The position numbers and the translations under genes were made by a program. From assembly GCF_001705235.1 (NCBI RefSeq), contig NZ_MCGV01000001.1, positions 3,290,181-3,354,180 of the forward strand: a stretch of DNA of 64,000 bases, written 5' to 3'. The notes beneath the pieces are model-generated. The model did no database searches. It was given only the letters and a program-made list of their open reading frames with translations, and had not been told where the DNA came from. Shown piece after piece: positions 1 to 8,024 of the stretch (the first letter of the stretch is position 1; the number at the start of each line of letters is the position of its first letter). The DNA is from Clostridium pasteurianum (GTDB lineage: Bacteria; Bacillota; Clostridia; Clostridiales; Clostridiaceae).

Positions 1-90
1 GTAAATGATTTTTTTATTGAATATCTATCTGAAAATGAAAAAGGAAATGAAAAATTAGATAAAATAGTAATTGACTATTTCGATAATTAA
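1..90 (+). CDS. C-terminal end of a gene cut by the left edge
   Basis: Frame 1 is open from the first base to a TAA at 88-90 and gives the last 29 residues of a protein. The tail is acidic and charged (…NEKLDKIVIDYFDN) and shows no recognisable motif. It is followed one base later by a GGAGGA ribosome-binding-like sequence (91-96). The product cannot be named from this fragment. Confidence 0.55.
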   Translation, partial: VNDFFIEYLSENEKGNEKLDKIVIDYFDN

Positions 91-107
91 GGAGGAATAG
101 ATCAATA

Positions 108-290
108 GTGCGTAAAGGATATAAACAAAATATTTGAACTATAATAAACAAACAAGAACATAATCTTATAGAGGATAACAAGTTAAAAAAATATATAGCA
201 GAAAGATCACGAGTTGAAAAATTAAAAACTTGTGGTCTTTTTTATTATGCTTCAAACAGAACTCATCAAATTAATAACACTGCTTCTTGA
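108..290 (+). pseudogene. small interrupted reading frame, possible gene remnant
   Basis: A GTG at 108 lies 11 bases behind a GGAGGA at 91-96. Its frame meets a TGA at 136-138 and then stays open to a TGA at 288-290. Conceptual translation past the stop gives about 50 residues rich in Lys, Arg and Asn (…YIAERSRVEKLKTCGLFYYA…). A hairpin terminator lies inside this frame. I do not recognise a family. It could be a decayed short gene or chance; the good ribosome site and the length of the second open part are the only support. Confidence 0.25.
203..245 (+). terminator. Rho-independent terminator
   Basis: AAGATCACGAGTT (203-215) pairs with AACTTGTGGTCTT (227-239), with two G-U pairs, and runs into a T-rich tail. 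It fits as the end of the transcript of the gene whose 3' end is at 90. Confidence 0.65.
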
Positions 291-368
291 AAAGTATATA
301 TAAAATATTTACTTTTTATATATATAATATATTATATGATATAATTTAGTAAAAAAGGAGGAGCTATA

Positions 369-1544
369 ATGAGAAAAAAATTAAGCTGCCTATTAATGAT
401 TTTTATAATGTTTTTAACTATACAAGGGACATCAGATGTTTTAGCAGATGAACTTCAAAACGTTAAGCTTAACAATTACAATGCTACTTCTAAAACTGCT
501 GATGTTACCATGCCAAACTCAAAGGAGAATGATGATATTTATGACAAGGCTCTTTTAATTGGACGATTTGATACAAGTGATCCTGCAGGTCCAAAGTTTG
601 CATGGAGTAATACTACAATTAAAGCTAAGTTTAAAGGAACTGGAATAAGCGTGAATTTTAAGATAATAGGTGATAACTGGTTTGATGTAATAATTGATGG
701 CCAGTTAAAAACACCAATTTATGTAAGTGAAACTACAGCATTTCCTATGACCTTAGCCTCGGGACTAAAAAATGAAAAACATACCTTGGAGTTAGTTAAA
801 AGAACTGAGGCCTTTTGGGGTGAAGTACAATTTTTAGGGCTTACTGTTACAGATGGAAAATTGCTTGATCCACCAACTCCGTCCTCTAGGCGCATAATGT
901 TTATTGGTGATTCAATTACTTGTGGATATGGAGATGAAGGCACTGATCCAAAACAAAAAGCCCAAGAGGAACATGAAAACTCTAATTTAGCTTATGGAGC
1001 TTTAACTGCTAAAAATCTAGGTGCAGATTCTATGATTATCGGTTGGTCAGGAATAGGAATACTTCGTGATTGTGATGGACACTCTTCAAATGTAATGCCT
1101 AAGCGCTATGACACAATAGTACCTTATACCTCAAATAAACTTTGGGACTCTAACAAGTGGACTCCTAAGGTAATAGTTATTAATCTTGGTACAAATGACT
1201 TTAGTGTTGACCCAAAAGTAAGTTCACCAATTCCAGATAAAACAGCCTTTACATCAGCATACTCAGCTTTTTTAGATCATATAAGAAGTCAGTATCCTAA
1301 GGCATACATTTATTGTGCAATTGGACCTATGCTATCAGGCGACAAGCTTAAAATTCAACGAGAGTACGTTAGAGATATGGTTAGATCAAGAAAATCAGCT
1401 GGTGACAACAGAATTCATTTTATTGAGTTCCCTATTCAAAATCCACACAATGGTTATGGTGAGGAGCACCATCCTAGTTTAAAAACTCATGCATTAATGG
1501 CTAGCCAGCTTACTGAACAAATTAAAGATGATTTGGGTTGGTAA
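369..1544 (+). CDS. secreted CE2-type SGNH/GDSL carbohydrate esterase
   Basis: Predicted extracellular deacetylase acting on acetylated plant polysaccharides such as xylan or mannan. Residues 1-26 form a signal peptide (lysines, hydrophobic core, VLADE cleavage region). Residues about 55-165 match the beta-sandwich domain that precedes the catalytic domain in carbohydrate esterase family 2, the family seen at the C-terminus of clostridial endoglucanase E. The SGNH domain follows with GDS at 180-182 (nucleophile Ser182), GTND at 274-277 and HHPS at 367-370 carrying the catalytic His. No dockerin is visible, so it looks like a free enzyme. AAAGGAGGAG just upstream fixes the start. It stands alone, with a terminator behind it. 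Confidence 0.85.
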   Translation: MRKKLSCLLMIFIMFLTIQGTSDVLADELQNVKLNNYNATSKTADVTMPNSKENDDIYDKALLIGRFDTSDPAGPKFAWSNTTIKAKFKGTGISVNFKIIGDNWFDVIIDGQLKTPIYVSETTAFPMTLASGLKNEKHTLELVKRTEAFWGEVQFLGLTVTDGKLLDPPTPSSRRIMFIGDSITCGYGDEGTDPKQKAQEEHENSNLAYGALTAKNLGADSMIIGWSGIGILRDCDGHSSNVMPKRYDTIVPYTSNKLWDSNKWTPKVIVINLGTNDFSVDPKVSSPIPDKTAFTSAYSAFLDHIRSQYPKAYIYCAIGPMLSGDKLKIQREYVRDMVRSRKSAGDNRIHFIEFPIQNPHNGYGEEHHPSLKTHALMASQLTEQIKDDLGW

Positions 1545-1586
1545 ATCTTAATTAGATTTTACAATGGAATTATATAATATTAAAAG

Positions 1587-1618
1587 TTGCAGCTGACTTA
1601 ATTCCCGCTGCAATTTTT
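1587..1618 (+). terminator. Rho-independent terminator after the esterase gene
   Basis: TTGCAGC (1587-1593) and GCTGCAA (1607-1613) form a 7-bp stem followed by a run of T, 43 bases after the esterase stop codon. Confidence 0.75.
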
Positions 1619-1689
1619 GCATAAATATATTATAATGATAAAATATATAACAAAATGCTTTTTTTATGAAAAACACCATAAGTATGAAG

Positions 1690-2156
1690 GGAATGTAGAA
1701 ATGGATAGTACACAAAGCGATAATGAAAACTTGCTTGTAATTGGAGCTACTAATACACCTTGGCAGGTCGATTAAGCTTTAAGACGTCCGGGTAGATTTG
1801 ATAGAATATTGTTTATTCAACCTCCAGATTTTAAGGCTAGAGTAGAAATATTAAAACTTTACTTGAAAGACAAGCCATGTGAAGGAATAGAATATAAACG
1901 TATAGCTAAAAAACTTGTAAAGTACTCTGGTGCGGATATAAAGGCAATATGTGATGTGGCAAGTGAAAATGTAATAAAGATAGCTATGGCTAAGGGGAAA
2001 ATAATTCCTATTACAACAAAAGACATAAATGAGGCTATAAAACAAGTTAAGCCTTCTACACTAGAGTGGCTCAGTACTGCTGAAAATTATGCTACATATA
2101 GTAATCAAAGTGGAATATATGATGACATAATAGATTATTTAAAGTCAGCTAATTAA
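1690..2156 (+). pseudogene. decayed AAA-family ATPase, C-terminal half only
   Basis: From about 1690 the frame reads …NLLVIGATNTPWQVD, a TAA stop at 1773-1775, then ALRRPGRFDRILFIQPP and on through a helical lid region to 2156. These are the sensor-1 strand (GATN) and the second arginine-finger motif (RRPGRFD) of classical AAA ATPases of the Vps4/FtsH-like type, followed by the small C-terminal helical domain. The Walker A and Walker B parts are missing and a stop interrupts the remainder, so no working ATPase can be made. An intact 115-residue frame starts at 1809, but it lacks nucleotide-binding motifs and a ribosome site. Loss may be linked to the tRNA-like scar just behind it. Confidence 0.75.
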
Positions 2157-2187
2157 AAATTTATGTATGCTACAGGTTGTAAGTTTG

Positions 2188-2216
2188 GTAGGTTCAAATC
2201 CTATTATCACTATCCA
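2188..2216 (+). pseudogene. tRNA 3'-end-like fragment, possible attachment-site scar
   Basis: GTAGG-TTCAAAT-CCTAT at 2188-2204 is a perfect T-arm (5-bp stem, 7-base loop with the TTCAAAT consensus). It is followed by an acceptor-like strand ending in TATCCA. No matching D-arm, anticodon arm or 5' acceptor strand is present upstream, and the spacing to CCA is one base too long. This suggests a broken 3' tRNA copy of the kind left by site-specific integration, directly in front of a strong terminator. Chance similarity cannot be excluded. Confidence 0.35.
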
Positions 2217-2228
2217 ATTAAAGTTTAG

Positions 2229-2256
2229 GTGTCTCAAATGTTTGAGGCACTTTTTA
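2229..2256 (+). terminator. strong Rho-independent terminator
   Basis: GTGTCTCAAA (2229-2238) and TTTGAGGCAC (2241-2250) make a 10-bp stem with one G-T pair and a very short loop, followed by TTTTT. It lies directly behind the tRNA-like fragment, as in a real tRNA gene. Confidence 0.8.
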
Positions 2257-2734
2257 TTTTTCAGAATTTTATAAAGGATATATAAATTAAGTTGAAAAGT
2301 GAAAATGAATTAAAAAGAAATGAATGAATATAGGGAAAAAACTTTTTATGATAGAAAAAACAGAAAAGATACATATTTAAAATAATATTGATTTTACAAT
2401 GTAAAAAGGTTAACATGTAATAAAGAGGAACTTATACAATATAAAGTTAATAAAATTTTTATTATATATATTTGGAATTTTTAGTATGATTCAAAGTTAT
2501 CATTAATGCAATGTTTAGTACTTAATGTTTAAATATCTTATTAAATAAATTTTGAATCAACTACATTATATAGAGTTTTTATTGTAATGATTAGAATAAA
2601 ATATTATGCAGCTAGGTAAGGTTGGTCTATTAATGTTATTCTTGATTAACTTTACATATGCCGTACACAATTCCCTAAACATTTATTTCTATTACTATTT
2701 GTGTTGCGGCGGCAGTGGCGAGATGGAGGTTAAT
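2257..2734 (+). other. gene-free stretch ahead of the thioesterase cluster
   Basis: About 480 very AT-rich bases with no convincing gene. The reading frame that enters the thioesterase from 2606 codes only for a hydrophobic 43-residue leader and has no ribosome site at its start. Bases 2702-2725 are an isolated GC-rich patch (GCGGCGGCAGTGGCGAGATGG), out of character with the surroundings. The promoter of the following three genes should lie here, but I cannot fix it. Confidence 0.5.
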
Positions 2735-3424
2735 ATGAAATTATTTTGTTTACCGTACGCTGGTGGATCTAAGTCTATATATTATAAATGGAAAAATCAA
2801 GTTGATCACAATATAAAACTGAAACCGATAGAATTAAAAGGTAGAGGAGTTAGATATGGTGAAGGTTTTTATACTGATTTTGAAGAGGCGGTTAATGACA
2901 TATATTCAAAAATAAAGGATGAAATTATAGATGATGAATATGCAATCTTTGGACATAGTATGGGAAGTTTATTAGCTTTTGAGCTTTATTATAAAATTGT
3001 TGATAGTGGTGGGAAAATACCAGAACATATATTTTTTTCAGGATATGCAGCACCACACTGTGCTAGAATAAAAAAACCAATACATAATTTACCTGATGAT
3101 GAATTTATGGATGAAGTTATAAAACTTGGAGGGACACCAATTGAAGTGGTTCAAAACGATGAACTGTGTAAATTAGTAACTCCTATATTAAAAAATGATT
3201 TTAGAATATTAGAATTATATGAATATAAGAATAGAAGTAATCCAATAGAATGCGATATAACTGTTTTAAATGGAAGTAAAGATACATTAACCTTTGAGGA
3301 ATTAAATGGATGGAAGATGCATTCGTTAAAAAATACAAGAATACTTACATTCGAAGGGAATCATTTTTTCATTAATAATAATATGAAAAAAATTATAAAT
3401 TTAATTGAAACTACCCTATTATAA
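2735..3424 (+). CDS. type II (editing) thioesterase, GrsT/SrfAD-like
   Basis: A 229-residue alpha/beta hydrolase that in known systems removes wrong or stalled acyl groups from carrier proteins of non-ribosomal peptide or polyketide synthases. The N-terminal FCLPYAGGS and the nucleophile elbow GHSMGS (Ser75) are family hallmarks, and GNHFF near residue 208 carries the catalytic His210; length is typical. ATG 2735 is chosen over upstream in-frame codons because the family motif starts at residue 3 and GGAGG lies just before it (2725-2729). It begins a three-gene run with a phosphopantetheinyl transferase and a biotinyl-carrier-like gene. No synthase is encoded in the window, so its partner must be elsewhere or lost. 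Confidence 0.85.
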   Translation: MKLFCLPYAGGSKSIYYKWKNQVDHNIKLKPIELKGRGVRYGEGFYTDFEEAVNDIYSKIKDEIIDDEYAIFGHSMGSLLAFELYYKIVDSGGKIPEHIFFSGYAAPHCARIKKPIHNLPDDEFMDEVIKLGGTPIEVVQNDELCKLVTPILKNDFRILELYEYKNRSNPIECDITVLNGSKDTLTFEELNGWKMHSLKNTRILTFEGNHFFINNNMKKIINLIETTLL

Positions 3425-3470
3425 GGTAATAAAATTGTTATTTATTGATTATGAGGAGAAAATTATATAA

Positions 3471-4076
3471 ATGAAAATTAAAAGAAAGAAAGTTGATTTT
3501 AATTTAAGTAAGGAGAGGTTTAATTATTTTCTTACGTTCATGAGCAAGGAAGAAAAAGATAAAATATTAAAATATAGAAGATATGAAGATTCTTTAAGAT
3601 CATTATATGGAAAGTTAATGCTTAAGGATATTTTAAATTTAGATAAAATTCAATTGAAGTATAATAAATGGGGAAAACCTGAGCTTATGAATAATAGTAG
3701 AATACATTTTAATATTTCACATTCTAGTGAGTGGGTAATTGTTGGAATTGCAGCGAAGCCTATAGGGGTTGATATACAAAAAATTGATAAAATTGATTTA
3801 TCAATAGCGAAAAGTTGTTTTTCTAAAGATGAGAATGAATATATTTTATCCTTACCTTCAGATGAGCAAAAAGATGCTTTTTTTAAATTATGGACTCTTA
3901 AAGAAGCATTTATAAAAGCAAAGGGGATGGGATTATATATGCCATTAGATTCATTTACTATAAAAATGTTAAATAATAAACCTGTATTACATAGTGATAA
4001 AAATGAGAAATGCCAATTATCTGTTCAGCGAGTAGAAAATGATTATTATATGTCTGCATGTGTATTAGAAGAATAA
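3471..4076 (+). CDS. 4'-phosphopantetheinyl transferase, Sfp type
   Basis: Transfers the phosphopantetheine arm of CoA to a serine of carrier proteins. The 201-residue length is slightly short for the Sfp class. Visible motifs are FNISHS (about residues 81-86), GVDIQKI near 98-104 with the Mg-binding Asp, and FFKLWTLKEAFIKAKGMGL near 137-155, whose W-x-x-KE-A-x-x-K signature is diagnostic. AGGAG lies about 11-15 bases ahead of the start. It lies 46 bases behind the thioesterase and 18 bases before the biotinyl-like gene, so the three are probably cotranscribed. Sfp-type enzymes usually serve secondary metabolism rather than the fatty acid carrier protein, which fits the thioesterase neighbour. 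Confidence 0.88.
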   Translation: MKIKRKKVDFNLSKERFNYFLTFMSKEEKDKILKYRRYEDSLRSLYGKLMLKDILNLDKIQLKYNKWGKPELMNNSRIHFNISHSSEWVIVGIAAKPIGVDIQKIDKIDLSIAKSCFSKDENEYILSLPSDEQKDAFFKLWTLKEAFIKAKGMGLYMPLDSFTIKMLNNKPVLHSDKNEKCQLSVQRVENDYYMSACVLEE

Positions 4077-4094
4077 AATTGGAGTTAATATAAA

Positions 4095-4511
4095 ATGAAT
4101 AAATATGATTTCTTTAAGGTTGTTGAACTGATAACGAATTCAAACATTTCATATATTGAATTAAAAACAGACAGTTTGCATATAAAAGCATTAAAGGAAG
4201 ATTGTAATAAGAAATTTTATAGTAATCTAAAAATAGGTGATGAAATTTGTTGTACTAAAGAAAAGTCTAGTATTATACAGATAAAATCGTTATATGTTGG
4301 TGTGATAAATATTTTTAAGGGTGAGACAAGTGATGAATATATAAAGGCAGGAAGTAAAGTTAAAAAAGGTCAAATATTAGGTAGTATTATGTTTTTAAAA
4401 ATACCAATAAATGTAGTGTCACCGATTGATGGTATAGTAACAGAAGTACTCGCTAAAAATAATGAAATAGTCGAATATGGACAAGTACTTTTCAAGATAA
4501 AAAAAATATAG
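4095..4511 (+). CDS. biotinyl/lipoyl-domain protein, BCCP-like
   Basis: A 138-residue protein laid out like the biotin carboxyl carrier protein of acetyl-CoA carboxylase: variable N-terminus, then a hammerhead domain at about 65-138 (GxxVKKGQILGSI, then VVSPIDGIVTEVL, then VEYGQVLFKI). The site that is usually AMKM or EAMKM reads FLKI with Lys102 in the expected position, so the target lysine is kept but both flanking methionines are gone. Biotinylation is therefore uncertain. No carboxylase subunits are adjacent. Together with the thioesterase and the phosphopantetheinyl transferase it suggests extender-unit supply or carrier function in a polyketide-like pathway. Confidence 0.75.
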   Translation: MNKYDFFKVVELITNSNISYIELKTDSLHIKALKEDCNKKFYSNLKIGDEICCTKEKSSIIQIKSLYVGVINIFKGETSDEYIKAGSKVKKGQILGSIMFLKIPINVVSPIDGIVTEVLAKNNEIVEYGQVLFKIKKI

Positions 4512-4570
4512 ATTGCTGTTAACTCAAAAAACGTTGTTGTATGGTCCAATACCTAAGGTAAAAGCAAAAT

Positions 4571-4630
4571 TATAGTAATAGACTGTCGTCAAGTATTATT
4601 TTGAAAGACATTGGCAGTCTATTACTATAA
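4571..4630 (-). terminator. convergent terminator, 15-bp perfect inverted repeat
   Basis: TATAGTAATAGACTG (4571-4585) and its exact complement (4615-4629) flank a 29-base loop. On the minus strand the stem is followed by a T-rich tail (ATTTTGCTTTT), so it best serves the NlpC/P60 gene. It may also end the rightward three-gene run. Confidence 0.65.
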
Positions 4631-4648
4631 CTTTATATGATTTTGTAA

Positions 4649-5419
4649 TTAGAATATTCTTTTAGCTATAGAATACCCTCTTATAGGAACAAGCCTTACA
4701 TATGCTCCAGTATGAGGGGATTCTATCATTTGTCCATTCCCTGCAAATATAGCTACATGGGAAGGAACAGACGTAGAACCAAAGAATAATAGATCACCTG
4801 GTTGTAAATCTGTAACAACACGACCACATTTAACTTGATCTCCTGTATAATGTGGGAGACTTATTCCAAAGTGTGCATAACAGTATAGTACTAATCCAGA
4901 GCAATCAAAACCACTAGGAGTAATTCCTCCATATACGTATGGAACACCTATGAATTGTTCTGCATATCTTACTAGCTGTTCTCCTAACGAAGTCGGAGTT
5001 CCCACGGTAATAGTAACTTCAGAGTATGTTTTAGAATTATCGTTTCCGATAGCCCAAACCCTCAAAGTATGATCCCCATCAGGGAGATACATAGAATAAT
5101 CATATCCAGAATAATCAGCACCTGGGTATTCTGGATACTCTTGTTTAACATCAGGCCTTGGAAGTCCAAAGTGGTCTCCATTAACTAAAGTTTTTTTCCA
5201 TTTGCCATCAACATATATGTCAATTGCTTTTATACCAGAAGCATTTAATCCCCAACCTCTCAATCTTATTTCAGAGTTAGTGGGGAATGCTTGTCCATTA
5301 GAAATTTCCAGATATGTTCTAGGAATTAAGCTATCGGCTTTAGAACTCATGGATGGTGCGATAAACGCAAAAGCTATTAAAAAGAATAGTAAACTAATAA
5401 TTTTTTTTGTCTTTTTCAT
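4649..5419 (-). CDS. secreted NlpC/P60 peptidoglycan endopeptidase
   Basis: A 256-residue secreted cell-wall hydrolase, predicted to cut peptide cross-bridges of peptidoglycan. Residues 1-29 are a signal peptide. Residues about 33-140 form a beta-rich Ig-like or cadherin-like module (AIDIYVDGKWKKT, DGDHTLRVWAIGND), a wall-binding candidate. The NlpC/P60 domain covers about 146-256 with FDCSG (Cys173), SHVAIF (His221) and a third polar site around SPHTG (residues 234-238). The gene is monocistronic and its end faces the thioesterase run. Confidence 0.85.
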   Translation of the reverse strand: MKKTKKIISLLFFLIAFAFIAPSMSSKADSLIPRTYLEISNGQAFPTNSEIRLRGWGLNASGIKAIDIYVDGKWKKTLVNGDHFGLPRPDVKQEYPEYPGADYSGYDYSMYLPDGDHTLRVWAIGNDNSKTYSEVTITVGTPTSLGEQLVRYAEQFIGVPYVYGGITPSGFDCSGLVLYCYAHFGISLPHYTGDQVKCGRVVTDLQPGDLLFFGSTSVPSHVAIFAGNGQMIESPHTGAYVRLVPIRGYSIAKRIF

Positions 5420-5617
5420 TGCTTCTTTGACCTCTTTTCTTTTTTTATATACATTACATTTACATTATATACAAAAACAAGAAAATGTCAAATAATAACA
5501 TTAGATACAATTATGGAAATATTATACTATGAATAGGAAAAACAAATAATATTGAAATGTGAATTTTAAATTATATTTTAACTATGGTTGATAATATTTA
5601 AATGTAGGATTTTGTAA

Positions 5618-6529
5618 TTAAAGTTTTTTTACACCAAACATACTTATTACACCGCACACAATTGTGCTAATGATTATGATACTCCATGACATAATTATAA
5701 GTATAAAAGATGGAGCTATAAAATTCATGAATATTGATGCAGTATAAGAGACTACTTTTATGTATGCAAAATTGTATACAAAATAAATTGCTGCTACTGC
5801 TGCAACCCCTCCTAAAAAACCAATTATCATTCCTTCGAAAATGAACGGCCACCTAATAAACCAATCTGTTGCACCAAGAGATTTTATTATACTTATTTCT
5901 TCACGTCTTGAATATATGGAAAGTTTCATTGTGTTATTAATTAAGATAAGAGATACTACTGAAAATATTAGAAAAAGAGCTGCTTCTATCCATTTAGCCA
6001 ATTTAGTAATTGATAATAATTTTTCTACGTTATTTTCACTGTGAGTAATTTCAGTTACACCTTTTAAGGGGTCAATTTTAAAAACTATATTAGAAATGTC
6101 ATCTGGTTTGTCTACTTTAATTATATATGAATTTGCTATTTCATTGTTATTCTCAGAATTAGCTAATAGATCCTTAGCTTTTATGCCTGTCTTCTTTTCT
6201 AGATAGGCTAAAGCTTTTGATTTACTTTGAAAAGTAACATCATTTACATCATCAGCTTCTTTTATTGTACTGTATATTTTTTGCTGTTCTTCTGCTGTTA
6301 TGTCATTACTTAAAAAGACCTGTACTTTAGGTTCGGAATAAAAATCATTAATTCCAATTTTAACATTTATCAGAAGTAGTAAAAACAGACCTAAAACAAA
6401 TAATGTTGCTGTTACTGCTGTAATAGAAGCAATGTTAACAGTGATGTTTCTTTTAATACCTTTTAATGCATCTTTAAAAAATAAACTAAAATTGCTAATA
6501 ATCATAATCGTAATTACATCTCTTTTCAT
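5618..6529 (-). CDS. ftsX: FtsX-like cell division permease without adjacent FtsE
   Basis: Membrane partner of the FtsE ATPase, which in Gram-positives activates wall hydrolases during division or sporulation. The roughly 300-residue protein has the FtsX plan: cytoplasmic start, first membrane helix about 33-57, extracellular domain about 60-175 (VFLSNDITAEEQQKI…), then three C-terminal helices with REEISIIKSLGATDWFIRWPF between the first two of them. The start could also be the ATG at 6505; neither site has a clear ribosome site. No ftsE is found on either side, although the two genes normally overlap as a pair. It may be a second, solitary copy. Confidence 0.82.
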   Translation of the reverse strand: MKRDVITIMIISNFSLFFKDALKGIKRNITVNIASITAVTATLFVLGLFLLLLINVKIGINDFYSEPKVQVFLSNDITAEEQQKIYSTIKEADDVNDVTFQSKSKALAYLEKKTGIKAKDLLANSENNNEIANSYIIKVDKPDDISNIVFKIDPLKGVTEITHSENNVEKLLSITKLAKWIEAALFLIFSVVSLILINNTMKLSIYSRREEISIIKSLGATDWFIRWPFIFEGMIIGFLGGVAAVAAIYFVYNFAYIKVVSYTASIFMNFIAPSFILIIMSWSIIIISTIVCGVISMFGVKKL

Positions 6530-6769
6530 CTGGTTCTAATATTCCGCCCTGAATACAATAACGTTGTTAAAGTATATTAATATTAATTATAACATGATAG
6601 AATACTTTTTACTTTAATAAATTTAGATGAAATTTCTATAATAAGTTAATATAATAAAAAGTTTGTAGTATTATATAATTTATAATTAATTTTATTAAAA
6701 TTGTTTTTATTTAAGGTAAGATAAGTAAGGAAAGAGAAAAATATATAAAGTTCTAGGAGGTTAAATATA

Positions 6770-7837
6770 ATGATTTATAAAATAATGTTTGATATGGCTT
6801 TTATATTTATTTGTATTGCAATTTCAGTTGTTATACTTTTTGCCAAAAGTGTTTTTATTGTAATTAAATCAAAAAAATTAATTAATAAGGGACAGGCACA
6901 TAGAGCGATTGATATGTTATCAAGGAAAATAAGTAAAACAAATTCAATGGATTATCTTTTTTATACATATAGAGCTGATGCATATATAACAATAAAGAAT
7001 TATAATAAGGCACTTTTGGATTTATGGGAGGCATCTAAAAAGTATACTAATATATTAAACTTTTTTTATGTTGGATATATATATTGTGAATTAGGACAAT
7101 ATGAAATAGCTAAAACATATTTTTTGAAGGCTACTAAGATTAAACCTAAGTCTCCAATAGCATATTCCTATCTAGGATGGTTTTACTATAAAACTAAGGA
7201 TTATAATAAAGCATTACAAGCATTAAATAAATCCATAGAACTTAAAAATACTGGAGAATTTTATGCTTTAAATGATGCATATTTGAATTTTGCTAGAGTT
7301 TATACAGAACTTCACGAATACGATAAGGCAATTGATAGTGTTAAAAATGTACTAAAAGGTAAAAAAAAGAACTCAAAAGCATACATAATTTATGCTAATT
7401 TATTGAGAATTAAAGGAGACAATGCTGGGGCTAGAAAGTATGCTTTAAAGTCAATTGCAATTAATAAATATAATGAATTGCCATATAAGATTTTAGCTGA
7501 AATAGCTTTAGCTGAAGAAAATTATGATGAATTTTATAAGGAATTTAAACAATTTGTTAGCAAGAAAGGTATTGCTGTAAGAGAAGATGATATACAAGAT
7601 GAAATTTATGATAAAGTTAGAAACGATGAAAAATTTAAAGAATTAATCAAAGAAAAAGAGGATATTATCTCATGGAAAGATTTAAATATTAAATTTGAAG
7701 ACTATGAAGCATTAGCACTAGAAAGAAAGAGGAAAAAGGAAGAGTCTGTGATTAAGCTAAAAAAACCAGTTATTGTAATGATATTAATTACATGCGTGGC
7801 ATTATATATTGTGAATAAGGTTATTTTTAGAAAGTAA
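6770..7837 (+). CDS. membrane-anchored TPR-repeat protein
   Basis: 355 residues with an N-terminal membrane helix (about 8-30), at least five tetratricopeptide repeats from about 38 to 250 (for example SYLGWFYYKTKDYNKALQAL near 132), a charged Lys/Glu-rich segment and a C-terminal helix at about 332-350. Such proteins act as scaffolds for protein-protein contacts; the partner is unknown. AGGAGG at 6755-6760 fixes the start. It is transcribed away from ftsX and stands alone. Confidence 0.75.
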   Translation: MIYKIMFDMAFIFICIAISVVILFAKSVFIVIKSKKLINKGQAHRAIDMLSRKISKTNSMDYLFYTYRADAYITIKNYNKALLDLWEASKKYTNILNFFYVGYIYCELGQYEIAKTYFLKATKIKPKSPIAYSYLGWFYYKTKDYNKALQALNKSIELKNTGEFYALNDAYLNFARVYTELHEYDKAIDSVKNVLKGKKKNSKAYIIYANLLRIKGDNAGARKYALKSIAINKYNELPYKILAEIALAEENYDEFYKEFKQFVSKKGIAVREDDIQDEIYDKVRNDEKFKELIKEKEDIISWKDLNIKFEDYEALALERKRKKEESVIKLKKPVIVMILITCVALYIVNKVIFRK

Positions 7838-7925
7838 TGTATACACTGATAAATGAACTAAAAAAATATTTTATATCTTTACTTTAAGTTGTACAAATAT
7901 AGCGTTGATAAAAAATGTTTAAATA

Positions 7926-7952
7926 TAAATAAAGAAAGAAAATAAACGATAA
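7926..7952 (+). promoter_or_regulatory. candidate sigma-D (motility) promoter
   Basis: TAAA (7926-7929), a 15-base spacer and AACGATAA (7945-7952) match the motility sigma factor pattern TAAA-N15-GCCGATAA in spacing and in most of the -10 box. It lies about 70 bases before a chemoreceptor gene, where such a promoter is expected. Assigned by eye. Confidence 0.45.
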
Positions 7953-8024
7953 TAATGTATAAATATATATTATTTATGTATATGTTTACATTATTTGCAG
8001 ATAAACTTTAAGGAGGATATAAAT

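Noticed and set aside
1809-2156. Intact 115-residue gene
   Set aside because: It is the downstream fragment of the broken AAA ATPase; the same frame continues upstream through a stop codon with clear homology, and no ribosome site precedes 1809.
2606-2734. 43-residue N-terminal extension of the thioesterase
   Set aside because: No ribosome site at 2606, hydrophobic unrelated sequence, and the family motif begins at the ATG at 2735 with GGAGG before it.
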